NCBI RefSeq assembly: GCF_037044555.1
Contig: NZ_CP146275.1
Coordinates: 1,158,501-1,222,500, forward strand
Direction: 5' to 3'
Origin: Pelagibacterium nitratireducens
GTDB taxonomy: Bacteria; Pseudomonadota; Alphaproteobacteria; Rhizobiales; Devosiaceae
Length of the DNA stretch: 64,000 nt
The stretch's first letter is position 1. The number at the start of each line of letters is the position of its first letter. Below the pieces are notes generated by a model. The model was not told where the DNA came from, did no database searches, and saw only the letters and a list, made by a program, of their open reading frames with translations. A program made the translations under genes and the position numbers. Of the stretch, positions 8,772 to 16,007 are shown one piece after another.

Positions 8772-10642
8772 CTTTGGTTGAAGTGATCGTAGATCAATTG
8801 CGCCATGGCGGTCGAGATGCCGGGCAGGGCGGCGATATCGGCGACCGAGGCGCGCGAGACCGCCTTGGCCGAGCCGAAATGCTGGAGCAGCGCACGCTTG
8901 CGTGTGGGACCGATGCCGCCGATCTCGTCGAGGGGGTTCTTGACCATCTCCTTTTTGCGCCGGGCGCGGTGCGTTCCGATGGCGAAGCGGTGGGCTTCGT
9001 CGCGCAGGCGCTGGACGTAATAGAGAACGGGATCGCGAGCCGGCAGCATGAAGGGCTCCTTGCCTTCCATGTAGAAAGTCTCGCGGCCCGCATTGCGTTC
9101 CTCGCCTTTGGCGATACCGATGACGGTCACATCGCGCGGCAGGTTCATTTCGGCCAAGACCGCCTTGACGGCATTGGTCTGGCCGGCACCGCCGTCGATC
9201 AGGAGGACGTCGGGCCAGTCTGGCATCTCGGTGGAATCGTCTTCGGCCTGGGGGTCGCTTTCATTGGCCAGCCGGGTGAACCGGCGCGTGAGCACCTCGC
9301 GCATCATGCCGAAATCGTCGCCGGGGGTGAGGTCTTTCGATTTGATGTTGAAGGTGCGGTAGTGCTTTTTCGATAGCCCTTCCATACCCGCAACGACCAT
9401 GCCGCCCACGGCGTTGGTGCCCTGGATATGGGAGTTGTCGTAGATTTCGATGCGGCGCGGGGTTTCATCGAGACCGAAGGTTTCGGCCATGGCTTCGAGC
9501 AGCTTGCGCTGGCTGGCCGAATCCGAAAGGTGGCGGCCCAGCGCCTCGCGTGCATTGGTCAGTGCGTTGTCGACAAGCGTGCGTTTTTCGCCGCGGCGCG
9601 GCGTTTCGATCCGGACGACGCGGTCGGTGCGGGAGGACAAGGCCTCGCGCAGCAAGTCGGGTTCGGCCAAATCCTCCGAGAGCAGGACGAGCCGAGGCGG
9701 CGTGCGGTTCTCATAGAACTGGGCGATAAAGGCTTCGAGTACCTCGGCGTTCGTGCTGTCATCGTCGGCGCGCGGATAGAAGGCGTAATTGCCCCAGTTC
9801 TGGTGCGCGCGGTAAAAGAACACCTGCACACAGAAATTGCCCGCCTCGTTGTGGATGGCGAAGACGTCGGCCTCGGGGATCGATTGGGCGCCGGTCCCGG
9901 TAGAGCCCTGAATGAGTGCCAGCGCACCAAGGCGATCGCGCAGCATGGCGGCGCGTTCGAAATCGAGCGCTTCGGCGGCGCCGTTCATTTCCTTTTGCAG
10001 ATGATCCTGCACCGCCTTGGTCTTGCCCGAGAGGAAGGCGCGGGCCTCGGCGACAAGTTCATTGTAGTCCGGGATCGAAATGACGCCGGTGCAGGGCGCA
10101 GCGCAGCGCTTGATCTGGTGTTGGAGGCACGGGCGGGTGCGCGCGGCGTAAAAGCTGTCCGAGCAATTGCGCAAGAGGAACGCCTTTTGCAGCGCGGTGA
10201 TGGTCCGGCTGACGGCGACGGCGGAAGCGAACGGCCCGAAATAGTCGCCCTTGCGGCGGCGCGAGCCGCGGTGCTTTGTGAGTTCGGGGGCCTCGTGTTC
10301 GGTTGCGATCAGGATGTAGGGAAACGTCTTGTCGTCGCGCAGCAGCACGTTAAAGCGCGGGCGCAGGCGCTTTATCATGTTCGCTTCGAGCAAGAGGGCT
10401 GCCGCTTCGGTCTCGGTTCGCACGAACTCCATCGACCGGGTCGAGGCGATCATGCGGTTGATGCGGACCGAATTGCCTTCATAGCTCGTGTAATTGGTGA
10501 CGCGTGATTTGAGATTGCGGGCCTTGCCCACATAGATGACGTCGCCCTTCTCATCGATCATGCGATAAACGCCCGCGCCGGTGGGCAGGGTTTTGACGAA
10601 GCGCTTGATGATATCGGGGCCGGGGAGGGTTTCGTCTGTCAT
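8768..10642 (-). CDS. uvrC: Excinuclease ABC subunit C
   Basis: 624 residues. Makes both incisions during nucleotide excision repair with UvrA and UvrB. The N-terminal GIY-YIG nuclease is clear ([25 protein letters not shown], about residues 24-48), followed by a UVR motif near 200-235. The RNase H-like endonuclease domain includes [20 protein letters not shown] and [11 protein letters not shown]. Two C-terminal helix-hairpin-helix repeats end the protein ([15 protein letters not shown] and [16 protein letters not shown]). The start at 10642 overlaps the upstream SDR stop (ATGA), preferred over an in-frame upstream ATG at 10678. Confidence 0.97.
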   Translation of the reverse strand: MTDETLPGPDIIKRFVKTLPTGAGVYRMIDEKGDVIYVGKARNLKSRVTNYTSYEGNSVRINRMIASTRSMEFVRTETEAAALLLEANMIKRLRPRFNVLLRDDKTFPYILIATEHEAPELTKHRGSRRRKGDYFGPFASAVAVSRTITALQKAFLLRNCSDSFYAARTRPCLQHQIKRCAAPCTGVISIPDYNELVAEARAFLSGKTKAVQDHLQKEMNGAAEALDFERAAMLRDRLGALALIQGSTGTGAQSIPEADVFAIHNEAGNFCVQVFFYRAHQNWGNYAFYPRADDDSTNAEVLEAFIAQFYENRTPPRLVLLSEDLAEPDLLREALSSRTDRVVRIETPRRGEKRTLVDNALTNAREALGRHLSDSASQRKLLEAMAETFGLDETPRRIEIYDNSHIQGTNAVGGMVVAGMEGLSKKHYRTFNIKSKDLTPGDDFGMMREVLTRRFTRLANESDPQAEDDSTEMPDWPDVLLIDGGAGQTNAVKAVLAEMNLPRDVTVIGIAKGEERNAGRETFYMEGKEPFMLPARDPVLYYVQRLRDEAHRFAIGTHRARRKKEMVKNPLDEIGGIGPTRKRALLQHFGSAKAVSRASVADIAALPGISTAMAQLIYDHFNQR

Positions 10643-11397
10643 TGCTTGCGGGGGGTCGGCGCGTTGCGCGCGCTCCATTCGAGATGCTCGCCACCATCGA
10701 GCGCGATCATCTGACCAGTCATCGAGGGCAGGTTGAGGATCGAGAAGACGCCGTCGGCAATCTCGTCGGGATCGGCGCCGGTCTGCAGCGGCAAGCGCTG
10801 ACGGGAGGCTTCAAATTCGCTTTCGGACTGGCGGGCATTGGCGAGGGTGGGGCCGGGGCCGATGGCGTTGACGCGGATGCGGGGCGCCAGGGATTGGGCG
10901 AGGGTGCGGGTGGCGGTCCACAGCAGGGATTTCGAGAGCGTGTAGGAAAAATAGTCGGGTGACAGCGAGAGGACGCGCTCGTCGATGAGATTGACGATAT
11001 TGCCCTTTTCGTCGTCGGGCAGCTGGGCGGCGAAATCGCGGGCGAGGAAGACCGGCGCTTCGGCATGGACGGCCATGTGCAGATCCCACAAATCCTCATG
11101 GACAGTGTCGGCGCTGTCGGGCTCGAAGACCGAAGCATTGTTGACCAGGACGGTCAAAGGACCGAACGGCTCGGCAGCTTTGGCAATCAGGCCCATGCGG
11201 TCCTGGCGCTTTGCGAGGTCGGCACGCACGATTTCGGCGCGACCGCCATCGGCCGCGATGGCATCGGCCAGGTCCTGGGCCTTTTCGCCGGACGAGCGGT
11301 AATGAATGACGACCGCATAGTCCTCGGCGGCCAGGCGGGTCGCAATAGCCGCGCCAATTCTGTCGGCGGCGCCGGTGATGAGGGCGGTGCCTCTCAT
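10639..11397 (-). CDS. SDR family oxidoreductase
   Basis: 252-residue short-chain dehydrogenase/reductase. Cofactor motif [20 protein letters not shown] near residues 4-23, then VLVNNASVF near 83, a catalytic YTLSKS (Y-x3-K) near 153-158 and the post-catalytic [12 protein letters not shown] near 175-186. Presence of RIG and YHSS-like residues resembles pteridine-reductase-type SDRs, but the substrate is unknown. It is first in the uvrC-pgsA-moaD-moaE run, an order I recall from other Hyphomicrobiales. The start ATG at 11397 has a GGAG-type site upstream. Confidence 0.9.
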   Translation of the reverse strand: MRGTALITGAADRIGAAIATRLAAEDYAVVIHYRSSGEKAQDLADAIAADGGRAEIVRADLAKRQDRMGLIAKAAEPFGPLTVLVNNASVFEPDSADTVHEDLWDLHMAVHAEAPVFLARDFAAQLPDDEKGNIVNLIDERVLSLSPDYFSYTLSKSLLWTATRTLAQSLAPRIRVNAIGPGPTLANARQSESEFEASRQRLPLQTGADPDEIADGVFSILNLPSMTGQMIALDGGEHLEWSARNAPTPRKQ

Positions 11398-11496
11398 GAT
11401 TTGCTCCTCGGCCGGTTGCCATCCGATTCGGGATCGATTTTTTCGGAATTCATGCTTCTGAGATAGGGAGAACGTAATGGAAACGCAACTGGCGTT

Positions 11497-11706
11497 CTAT
11501 CGGCGGAACCTGCCGATCCCCCACATTATGAGGCCGGCGACAACGCATAGGCCGCCAAGCGGGGCGACGGACAGGCTGAGCAGGACCGCAACGAGGGCGG
11601 GCGCGCCAGGGAACAGCGTTGCCATGACGACCAGCGGCAAAAGGCCGATGGCCAGGAGCAGAGCTCCAAGTTGCATGAAGGCGATGCCCCAGCGGGATAG
11701 TCTCAT
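11497..11706 (-). CDS. Small two-helix membrane protein, unknown
   Basis: 69 residues with two hydrophobic segments (about residues 8-32 and 37-62) and a positively charged tail (GRFRR). The ATG at 11706 has AGGAG seven bases upstream, which is why it is chosen over an in-frame start at 11733. I do not recognise a family. It is about 90 bp from the divergently oriented 5' end of nothing else; the SDR gene runs away on the same strand. Confidence 0.6.
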   Translation of the reverse strand: MRLSRWGIAFMQLGALLLAIGLLPLVVMATLFPGAPALVAVLLSLSVAPLGGLCVVAGLIMWGIGRFRR

Positions 11707-11859
11707 GGACCGGCTCCTAGAATGACCTGTCACGATACCGGATCGTTCCTGACCCCAGAGTGAACGAGATTAGCATGAGATGATCGTGCGGGGAGAGCTT
11801 GCGGGAAGGATCGTGATGGCCATGTTGGAGGGGCAACATCAATCACGGAGGCAGGCGGC

Positions 11860-12303
11860 TTGATTATCGTGCTCTATGCGGCGCTGGGACTGGCGGCGAT
11901 TACCATTATCGGCAATCTGATGCTGGCGAAGTGGAATACGCAGCGGGTCGAAAAAAGGATCGGCGAGCGGGCCGAGGCCTATCTGGCCAGCCTCGAGCGC
12001 GAGGGGGTGCCCGAGCCGCTTTCGGCGATGAGCGATATCGAGCGGCGGGAGACCGTTTTGAGCGCGGGGCGCGAGGTGCGGGCCGAGAGCGACAGACGCT
12101 TTTATGTCGCGACGATCGGCGGGATGGCGGTGTTTTTCGTGGCGCTCGGGTTCGGCATCGAAGCGGGCGGGATGCAGGCGTTCACTCTGGCGCTGGCAGT
12201 GGGCGGGGCAGCGCTCTACGGGGTGACCGTATTCATGCGCCGCAGCCTCAGATCGCGGCTGGCCGCCCGCGGCCTCGATGCCGAGCGGCTTCGAACAAAC
12301 TGA
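11860..12303 (+). CDS. Hypothetical membrane protein with three predicted helices
   Basis: 147 residues starting at a TTG preceded by GGAGG about 10 bases upstream. A helix at residues 2-22 is followed by a charged stretch (about 25-80) and two more hydrophobic segments near 82-102 and 106-126, then a basic tail. No family recognised. It converges with the small membrane-protein gene at 12365, with a palindromic repeat filling the gap. Confidence 0.6.
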   Translation: MIIVLYAALGLAAITIIGNLMLAKWNTQRVEKRIGERAEAYLASLEREGVPEPLSAMSDIERRETVLSAGREVRAESDRRFYVATIGGMAVFFVALGFGIEAGGMQAFTLALAVGGAALYGVTVFMRRSLRSRLAARGLDAERLRTN

Positions 12304-12317
12304 AAATCCTGTTTGTC

Positions 12318-12362
12318 GCGTTGCCGAACCGAAAAGCCGGTGCTCACCTTTTCCGGCAACGC
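12318..12362. repeat. Palindromic intergenic element (RIME-like)
   Basis: Arms GCGTTGCCG (12318-12326) and CGGCAACGC (12354-12362) with inner GAAAAG/CTTTTC pairs form a long hairpin that fills the space between two convergent genes. It resembles the short mosaic palindromes common between genes in rhizobia. Confidence 0.7.
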
Positions 12363-12364
12363 TC

Positions 12365-12580
12365 CTATTTCAGCCCCAGAACCGCGCCGCCGACATAGAC
12401 CAGAACGCCGGCGGCGATGAGAGCCAGGGGCGCCAGAGCCAAAACGGATACGAACGGTCCGGAGCCGGCAGGGAGATGGATATTGCCGCTGGCCATGCCG
12501 CTGGCGATGGCGCGTTCGAGAGCGACGGCGCCAATGCCCGAGAGCATGAAACCGGATGCAAGCTTGACGTAGGATTTCAT
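12365..12580 (-). CDS. Small membrane protein, unknown
   Basis: 71 residues. A short N-terminal hydrophobic stretch (about 6-28) and a stronger C-terminal helix (about 45-68, VSVLALAPLALIAAGVLVYVGGAVLGL). No family recognised. The ATG at 12580 lies 116 bp after the SH3 protein gene on the same strand. Confidence is moderate because the ORF is short, but hydrophobic pattern and position between real genes support it. Confidence 0.5.
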   Translation of the reverse strand: MKSYVKLASGFMLSGIGAVALERAIASGMASGNIHLPAGSGPFVSVLALAPLALIAAGVLVYVGGAVLGLK

Positions 12581-12695
12581 CGGATGGGTCCGCTATACGA
12601 CTGACAGTGAAGCTAGCATATCGTTCCGGCGCGGGGAAAAAGCAAGATGGCCGGAGCGGTGAACGCTCCGGCCCCTTGTTACGGTTTGGAACCGA

Positions 12696-13196
12696 TCAAT
12701 TGCCGATGCAGAAATAGCCGTTGGGACCGTTAAAGCACACCTGGCTGTCGGGCCGGGGACGCGGGGGCGGGCCCGGGTTCCAGAGCGGAGGCCGCGGATT
12801 GTTCCAGTGCGGCGGGCGGGGCGGATTGTTGCCCCAGAACGGCGGGCGCGGCGGATTGGGGTGCCAGCTCGGCGGCGTGGGGCGCGGGGGCTGCCAGCTG
12901 GGCGGGTTGGGCCGGGGCGGCGTCCAGTTGCCGACTTCGCGCAGATAGTTCTGCGACGCCCAGCCGGTGCGGCCGTAGCGGCCCGTATCGAGAAAGCACC
13001 AGCCCGAGCGGCAGTACTGCACATCGACGACCTGATTGCGCTGGAGGGTGGTCACCACACCATAATTGGTGCCCGGACCCGAGCGCACGTTGAGGGCGTT
13101 TGTCGCGTAGGCTTCCCAGGCAAACGCGCCTGCGGTCATCATCGCGACCATGAGAGCGGCAAGGCCGCCCTTTATTGCTGTTTTTCCGAGAGCCAT
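12696..13196 (-). CDS. Secreted SH3-domain protein with Pro/Trp-rich tail
   Basis: 166 residues. A signal peptide covers about 1-26 (GGLAALMVAMMTAGAFA). A bacterial SH3 domain follows (about 28-88: ATNALNVRSGPGTNYGVVTTL ... CRSGWCFLDTGRYGRTGWASQNYL). Then comes a striking low-complexity region near 90-150 in which proline clusters alternate with single tryptophans (PPSW, PPFW, PPHW, PPLW). The end has Cys residues (VCFNGPNGYFCIGN). SH3 domains of this kind often bind cell-wall peptides; an envelope role is inferred. A second SH3 protein lies at 34205. Confidence 0.8.
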   Translation of the reverse strand: MALGKTAIKGGLAALMVAMMTAGAFAWEAYATNALNVRSGPGTNYGVVTTLQRNQVVDVQYCRSGWCFLDTGRYGRTGWASQNYLREVGNWTPPRPNPPSWQPPRPTPPSWHPNPPRPPFWGNNPPRPPHWNNPRPPLWNPGPPPRPRPDSQVCFNGPNGYFCIGN

Positions 13197-13295
13197 AACG
13201 CTTCTCCCATCGAGTGTTGCCGGCAGGTTTTCCGTCTGCCTTGGCCCTCAATAAAGCCCATTCAAGCTGAACCTTAACTGAATGTAATATTTAGG

Positions 13296-13805
13296 TTAGA
13301 GCCGGGTTTTCCCCGTCTCGCCCATGTCGATATCGCCACCGGTCGCCGCGGCGAAGAGGAGCTTGGCCTTGGCGACGGCGCTGCCGGGGCCGTCCCAGAG
13401 TTCGCCGCGCGAGGGGGTGACGGTGAGGAGGCGGATGGCGGGGTCGTTTTCATCGTCCCACCAGGCCTTGGCGAAGTTGGAGAAGATTTCGGCGATCTTT
13501 GCGCGGTCGTTGGAGAGTTTGGCTTCGCCGGCGATCACCACGTAATCGTTGGCGCCCTTGTCGACGAAGGCGCAGGAGACTTCGGGGTATTTTTCGATCT
13601 CCTCGTTCTTGTGACCGGATTCATCGACGAGGAAATAGAGCGCGTGCACGTCGCGGTCGACATGCGCGGAGAGCGGGCGGGAATGCTGCTCGGAGCCGCT
13701 CCAGGTGGTGAGCATGCAGATCCTTATGTCGTTGGCGAGCTTCCAGATCCTGTCTTCGGTCTCGGCGGGGGAAAGCTGATCGGCCTGTTCTGTGTGGTGG
13801 GACAT
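13296..13805 (-). CDS. Pyridoxamine 5'-phosphate oxidase-like flavin protein (general stress protein 26 type)
   Basis: 169 residues with the split-barrel FMN-binding fold. Recognisable parts are IRICMLTTWSGSEQHSRPLSAHVDRDVHALYFLVDESGHKNEEIEKYPEVSCAFVDKGANDYVVIAGEAKLSNDRAKIAEIF and a final region with WWDDENDPAIRLLTVTP. This fits the GSP26 branch rather than PdxH. Substrate unknown. The ATG at 13805 has AAGGAG eight bases upstream; the TTG six bases earlier is less likely. Confidence 0.85.
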   Translation of the reverse strand: MSHHTEQADQLSPAETEDRIWKLANDIRICMLTTWSGSEQHSRPLSAHVDRDVHALYFLVDESGHKNEEIEKYPEVSCAFVDKGANDYVVIAGEAKLSNDRAKIAEIFSNFAKAWWDDENDPAIRLLTVTPSRGELWDGPGSAVAKAKLLFAAATGGDIDMGETGKTRL

Positions 13806-14545
13806 GAGCAAACTCCTTTTTGTGTTCGGGGAGAACGGCGTGTGCGCTGAAAAAGTTGCCCGATGGTTCGCTCTTGCTCCCGCGCGTCATCCTCGGGCTT
13901 GACCCGGTGATATGCAACGCCGCCACGCTGACGGAAGCAGTGAAACCCGCAATGCCGTCGTCGAAAACGCCTTCAGCGGCTTCCCCACCAAGCGGATCCC
14001 CGGGTCAAGCCCGAGGATGACGGTGGGGGAGGTCGGGGTGCTCACCATAGAGGACGGTGGCAGTCGTCAGAACGCGCGGAAGCGGCCGACGGCCGGAAGG
14101 CCTCGGGGGACAAGGGTGGGCGATGAACGGCGAAGCAAGCTTCATCCGATTTTTTGTAGTGTGCGAAGCCAGCTTCGCCGTTCATGACCGGGGTTTTTGG
14201 CTTATGGCGGCGTCTCGGGCTGGGGTTTGTCGGGATAACCCCATCGCTGGCGTTATCCACGGTGCCCCTCCGGGTTGCCCCGGTATGACGTGGACTCCCA
14301 TCCTCGCCTGGCCATCCGTCCGCTTTGGGCCTTCCCCGCAGCGACCCGCGAGGAACCCGGACCGACCTGTCGGTTGGGATCGAAATGCCCGGAGGCCGAT
14401 GCGACATGGGCTCGGTCGCATGCTCCCCCTTTTTCCAATCCCGCCCTCACCGGAAGCTCGTATGCATCTTCGCCCTGGTGCGGTCGTGAGCCAAGATTAG
14501 GCGCAGCGGAGAGGGCGGGGATAAGTTTTCGGGCGCGGCCCGGTC
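13806..14545. other. 740-bp stretch without a supported gene; rich in inverted repeats
   Basis: I find no ORF here with a plausible start site or protein-like composition. Besides the 23-bp inverted pair, there is a perfect 14-bp inverted repeat ATGAACGGCGAAGC (14123-14136) / GCTTCGCCGTTCAT (14172-14185) around an AT-rich centre, and a 7-bp pair GGATAAC (14233-14239) / GTTATCC (14252-14258). The short ORFs on both strands look like translations of repeats. Confidence 0.6.
13885..14022. repeat. Inverted pair of a 23-bp intergenic repeat
   Basis: The 23-bp arm at 13885-13907 (CGTCATCCTCGGGCTTGACC...) recurs as its exact reverse complement at 14000-14022, with 92 bp between. The sequence type (GTCATCCTCGGGCTTGACCCGG) is a common dispersed intergenic element in alphaproteobacteria. 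Confidence 0.75.
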
Positions 14546-15115
14546 TTACCAATCGTTGCCGATGTCGATGCCGTGGCCGAGATAGGCTTCCATGCGGGCC
14601 ACGAGCGCCGTGTGGGCATCGGAAATGGCCCGGCGTTCGGTCTCGCGGTCCGGGTCGTCATCGGGCACGGGGCAGAGATAGCCGTCGCGAATGCCACGCA
14701 GGATGCGGCCATTCATCATCCGCACGAGATCCTCGACGTTCCTTTCATGCTGTGCCTTGGCCTCGGCATCGGCCACGGGCCTGTCGAACCCCTTGCGCCT
14801 GCCGAACGCCATGAAGGCGTGATGGGCCTGGGCAAAGGCGATGGTGGCTTGCGAGAAACTTGTGGGCTCGCCGGCGGGCAACACAGGCAAGCCGCGCGCC
14901 TCGATGGCGCGGGCCATCAGGCGTGCCATCTGCGCCATGAGATCGACGGCCATGCTCAGGACGGGCTCGGGCATTTCGGCGGTGGCGCGGGTTTTGGCCT
15001 GCGCGGAGAGTTCGGCCTGAAATGCAGTGAGCCGCGCCATCAGCGCGGCATAGGCGGCGTGGGTGTCGTGTCTGGAGTGAGGGTCGGCGTGGGCGGGTTT
15101 CTTGTGGCGCGGCAT
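14546..15115 (-). CDS. Hypothetical protein, helical, unknown
   Basis: 189 residues, soluble and alanine-rich, apparently mostly helical. The N-terminus is basic and histidine-rich (MPRHKKPAHADPHSRHD); the middle has LSMAVDLMAQMARLMARAIEARG; the C-terminus ends with VARMEAYLGHGIDIGNDW. I do not recognise a family. It lies between two repeat-rich regions and just upstream (divergent) of the retron-like cassette, but nothing in it links it to the cassette and its GC content resembles the core genes. Confidence 0.55.
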   Translation of the reverse strand: MPRHKKPAHADPHSRHDTHAAYAALMARLTAFQAELSAQAKTRATAEMPEPVLSMAVDLMAQMARLMARAIEARGLPVLPAGEPTSFSQATIAFAQAHHAFMAFGRRKGFDRPVADAEAKAQHERNVEDLVRMMNGRILRGIRDGYLCPVPDDDPDRETERRAISDAHTALVARMEAYLGHGIDIGNDW

Positions 15116-15237
15116 GGGCCGGTCTCCGTGTCAGGTCTGGCTCCGGCGGGGCGGAGGGTGACAGGAGAGGATAGGGGAGGTGGGAGGGGTGGGGATAGAG
15201 GACCAGGAATTAAAATCGCTAAGAGCGAACTTTAGTC

Positions 15238-15266
15238 TTGAAAAAACAAATTTTGCTCGCTATATG
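15238..15266 (+). promoter_or_regulatory. Sigma-70-like promoter of the retron-like cassette
   Basis: TTGAAA (15238-15243), a 17-bp spacer, then TATATG (15261-15266), in an AT-rich stretch unlike the surrounding sequence. Transcription would start near 15272, just before the run of hairpins. Confidence 0.6.
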
Positions 15267-15271
15267 TATTC

Positions 15272-15466
15272 TCGGTCTAACGGAAGAACGTCGTTATCTG
15301 AAGGTCGGGCTCTATTATCCCGACCGTGGAGGGGTGACCCTCTATCACTTCCCCCAAGAGGCCCCGGTGGGACGGGGACCGACACGGGCGAAGCAGCCGC
15401 GATCAACGACTGATCGCGGCTAGAATGAAGGTGAAGTTGCTGTTTCCGACCTCTGTTTGAGACGAC
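15272..15466 (+). ncRNA. Candidate retron non-coding RNA (msr-msd) with four hairpins
   Basis: The region between the promoter and the first ORF of the cassette contains no good ORF but four clean hairpins: GGTCGGG/CCCGACC (15303-15325, 9-nt loop); GAGGG/CCCTC with a GTGA loop (15329-15342); CCCCG/CGGGG (15362-15377); and a perfect 10-bp stem GCCGCGATCA/TGATCGCGGC (15396-15420). A dense hairpin region directly upstream of the coding genes is where retron msr-msd RNAs lie. I could not find a convincing pair of long a1/a2 flanking repeats or the priming guanosine, so both the exact ends and the msr/msd division are uncertain. Confidence 0.5.
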
Positions 15467-15501
15467 CCTAGAGGACTTCCCCTCTAGGCAAACAGAAGGA
15501 G
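15452..15501 (+). promoter_or_regulatory. Nested hairpin covering the ribosome site of the 53-codon ORF
   Basis: An outer stem TCTGTTTG (15452-15459) / CAAACAGA (15489-15496) encloses a perfect inner stem CCTAGAGG (15467-15474) / CCTCTAGG (15481-15488). The outer stem runs into the AGAAGGAG Shine-Dalgarno (15494-15501) of the next ORF, so folding would limit its translation. It could also form the 3' part of the ncRNA. Confidence 0.5.
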
Positions 15502-15507
15502 AACACC

Positions 15508-15669
15508 ATGAGTGTTTCTGAAGACCAACAGCAACGGCGGCGGTGGACGCGATGGTGCATCTGGCAACGGATGCGCAACCCCAAGGTCCTGACGACGATT
15601 ATCAGGGCATCATACGCGCTCTATCGGCTTATTCGCTTTATCTTTGAGTGCTTCTGCACTGGGGGATAA
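15508..15669 (+). CDS. 53-residue cationic small protein, first ORF of retron-like cassette
   Basis: ATG at 15508 with a strong AGAAGGAG six bases upstream. The protein starts polar and basic (MSVSEDQQQRRRWTRWCIWQRMRNPK) and ends in a hydrophobic, arginine-spaced segment (about residues 28-50, LTTIIRASYALYRLIRFIFE) that could be a membrane-active amphipathic helix. Three cysteines. No family recognised. It lies between the structured RNA and the HTH gene (35 bp gap), all on one strand. By analogy with retron toxin-type effectors it is a candidate effector, but this is inference only. It was easily missed because of its size. Confidence 0.6.
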   Translation: MSVSEDQQQRRRWTRWCIWQRMRNPKVLTTIIRASYALYRLIRFIFECFCTGG

Positions 15670-15704
15670 ACCGCCAACCCAAATTCTATGAAAGGAAAGA
15701 GAAC

Positions 15705-16007
15705 ATGCTGCAGGAAGCATTACGGCTTATTCGAGTTTTTCACGATCTCAAACAGTTTGAGGTTGCCGAAAAGATCGGAGTATCTAAGTCTTATATTTCT
15801 GAACTCGAAAATGGATCGAAGGCGCCTAGCTTGGAGGTGCTCCAAAGGTATTCATCCGAGTTTGGCATTCCAGTGTCATCGCTAATGTTTTTCTCAGAGC
15901 AAATAGACGCTGCCAAGAGTGGTGAAAAGGTGCGAACAACTATTGCTTCTAAGGTGATAGACATCCTAAAATTCATCGAAAACAAGTCTAAGGCGGACGC
16001 TGCCTGA
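15705..16007 (+). CDS. XRE-type helix-turn-helix protein of retron-like cassette
   Basis: 100 residues. A HTH_3/XRE domain spans about 8-62 (KQFEVAEKIGVSKSYISELENGSKAPSLEVLQRYSSEFGIPVSSLMFF), followed by a short helical tail with lysines. The ATG at 15705 has AGGAAAGAG six bases upstream; the frame is open to 15648 but the upstream codons overlap the small ORF's end. The stop overlaps the RT start (TGATG), so HTH and reverse transcriptase are translationally coupled. HTH proteins accompany one known class of retrons. Here it probably binds DNA or msDNA as regulator or antitoxin (inference). GC content is clearly below that of neighbouring core genes. Confidence 0.85.
   Translation: MLQEALRLIRVFHDLKQFEVAEKIGVSKSYISELENGSKAPSLEVLQRYSSEFGIPVSSLMFFSEQIDAAKSGEKVRTTIASKVIDILKFIENKSKADAA

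Noticed and set aside
11470..11484. Near-match to a LexA box upstream of the SDR-uvrC run (GAAC-N7-AAAC)
   Set aside because: One conserved base differs, and the box lies beyond the probable promoter; too weak to claim.
14042..14421. Overlapping ORFs of 79-147 codons on both strands
   Set aside because: They run through inverted repeats, lack start signals and have a repeat-like Arg/Pro/Gly composition.
15290..15410. Kissing pairing GTCGTT (15290-15295) with loop AACGAC (15405-15410) in the candidate ncRNA
   Set aside because: Six bases are expected by chance in this length; no covariation evidence.
15272..15451. a1/a2 candidate pairs (TCGGTC/GACCGA; CGGAA/TTCCG with bulges)
   Set aside because: Too short or interrupted compared with known retron a1/a2 stems, so not annotated.
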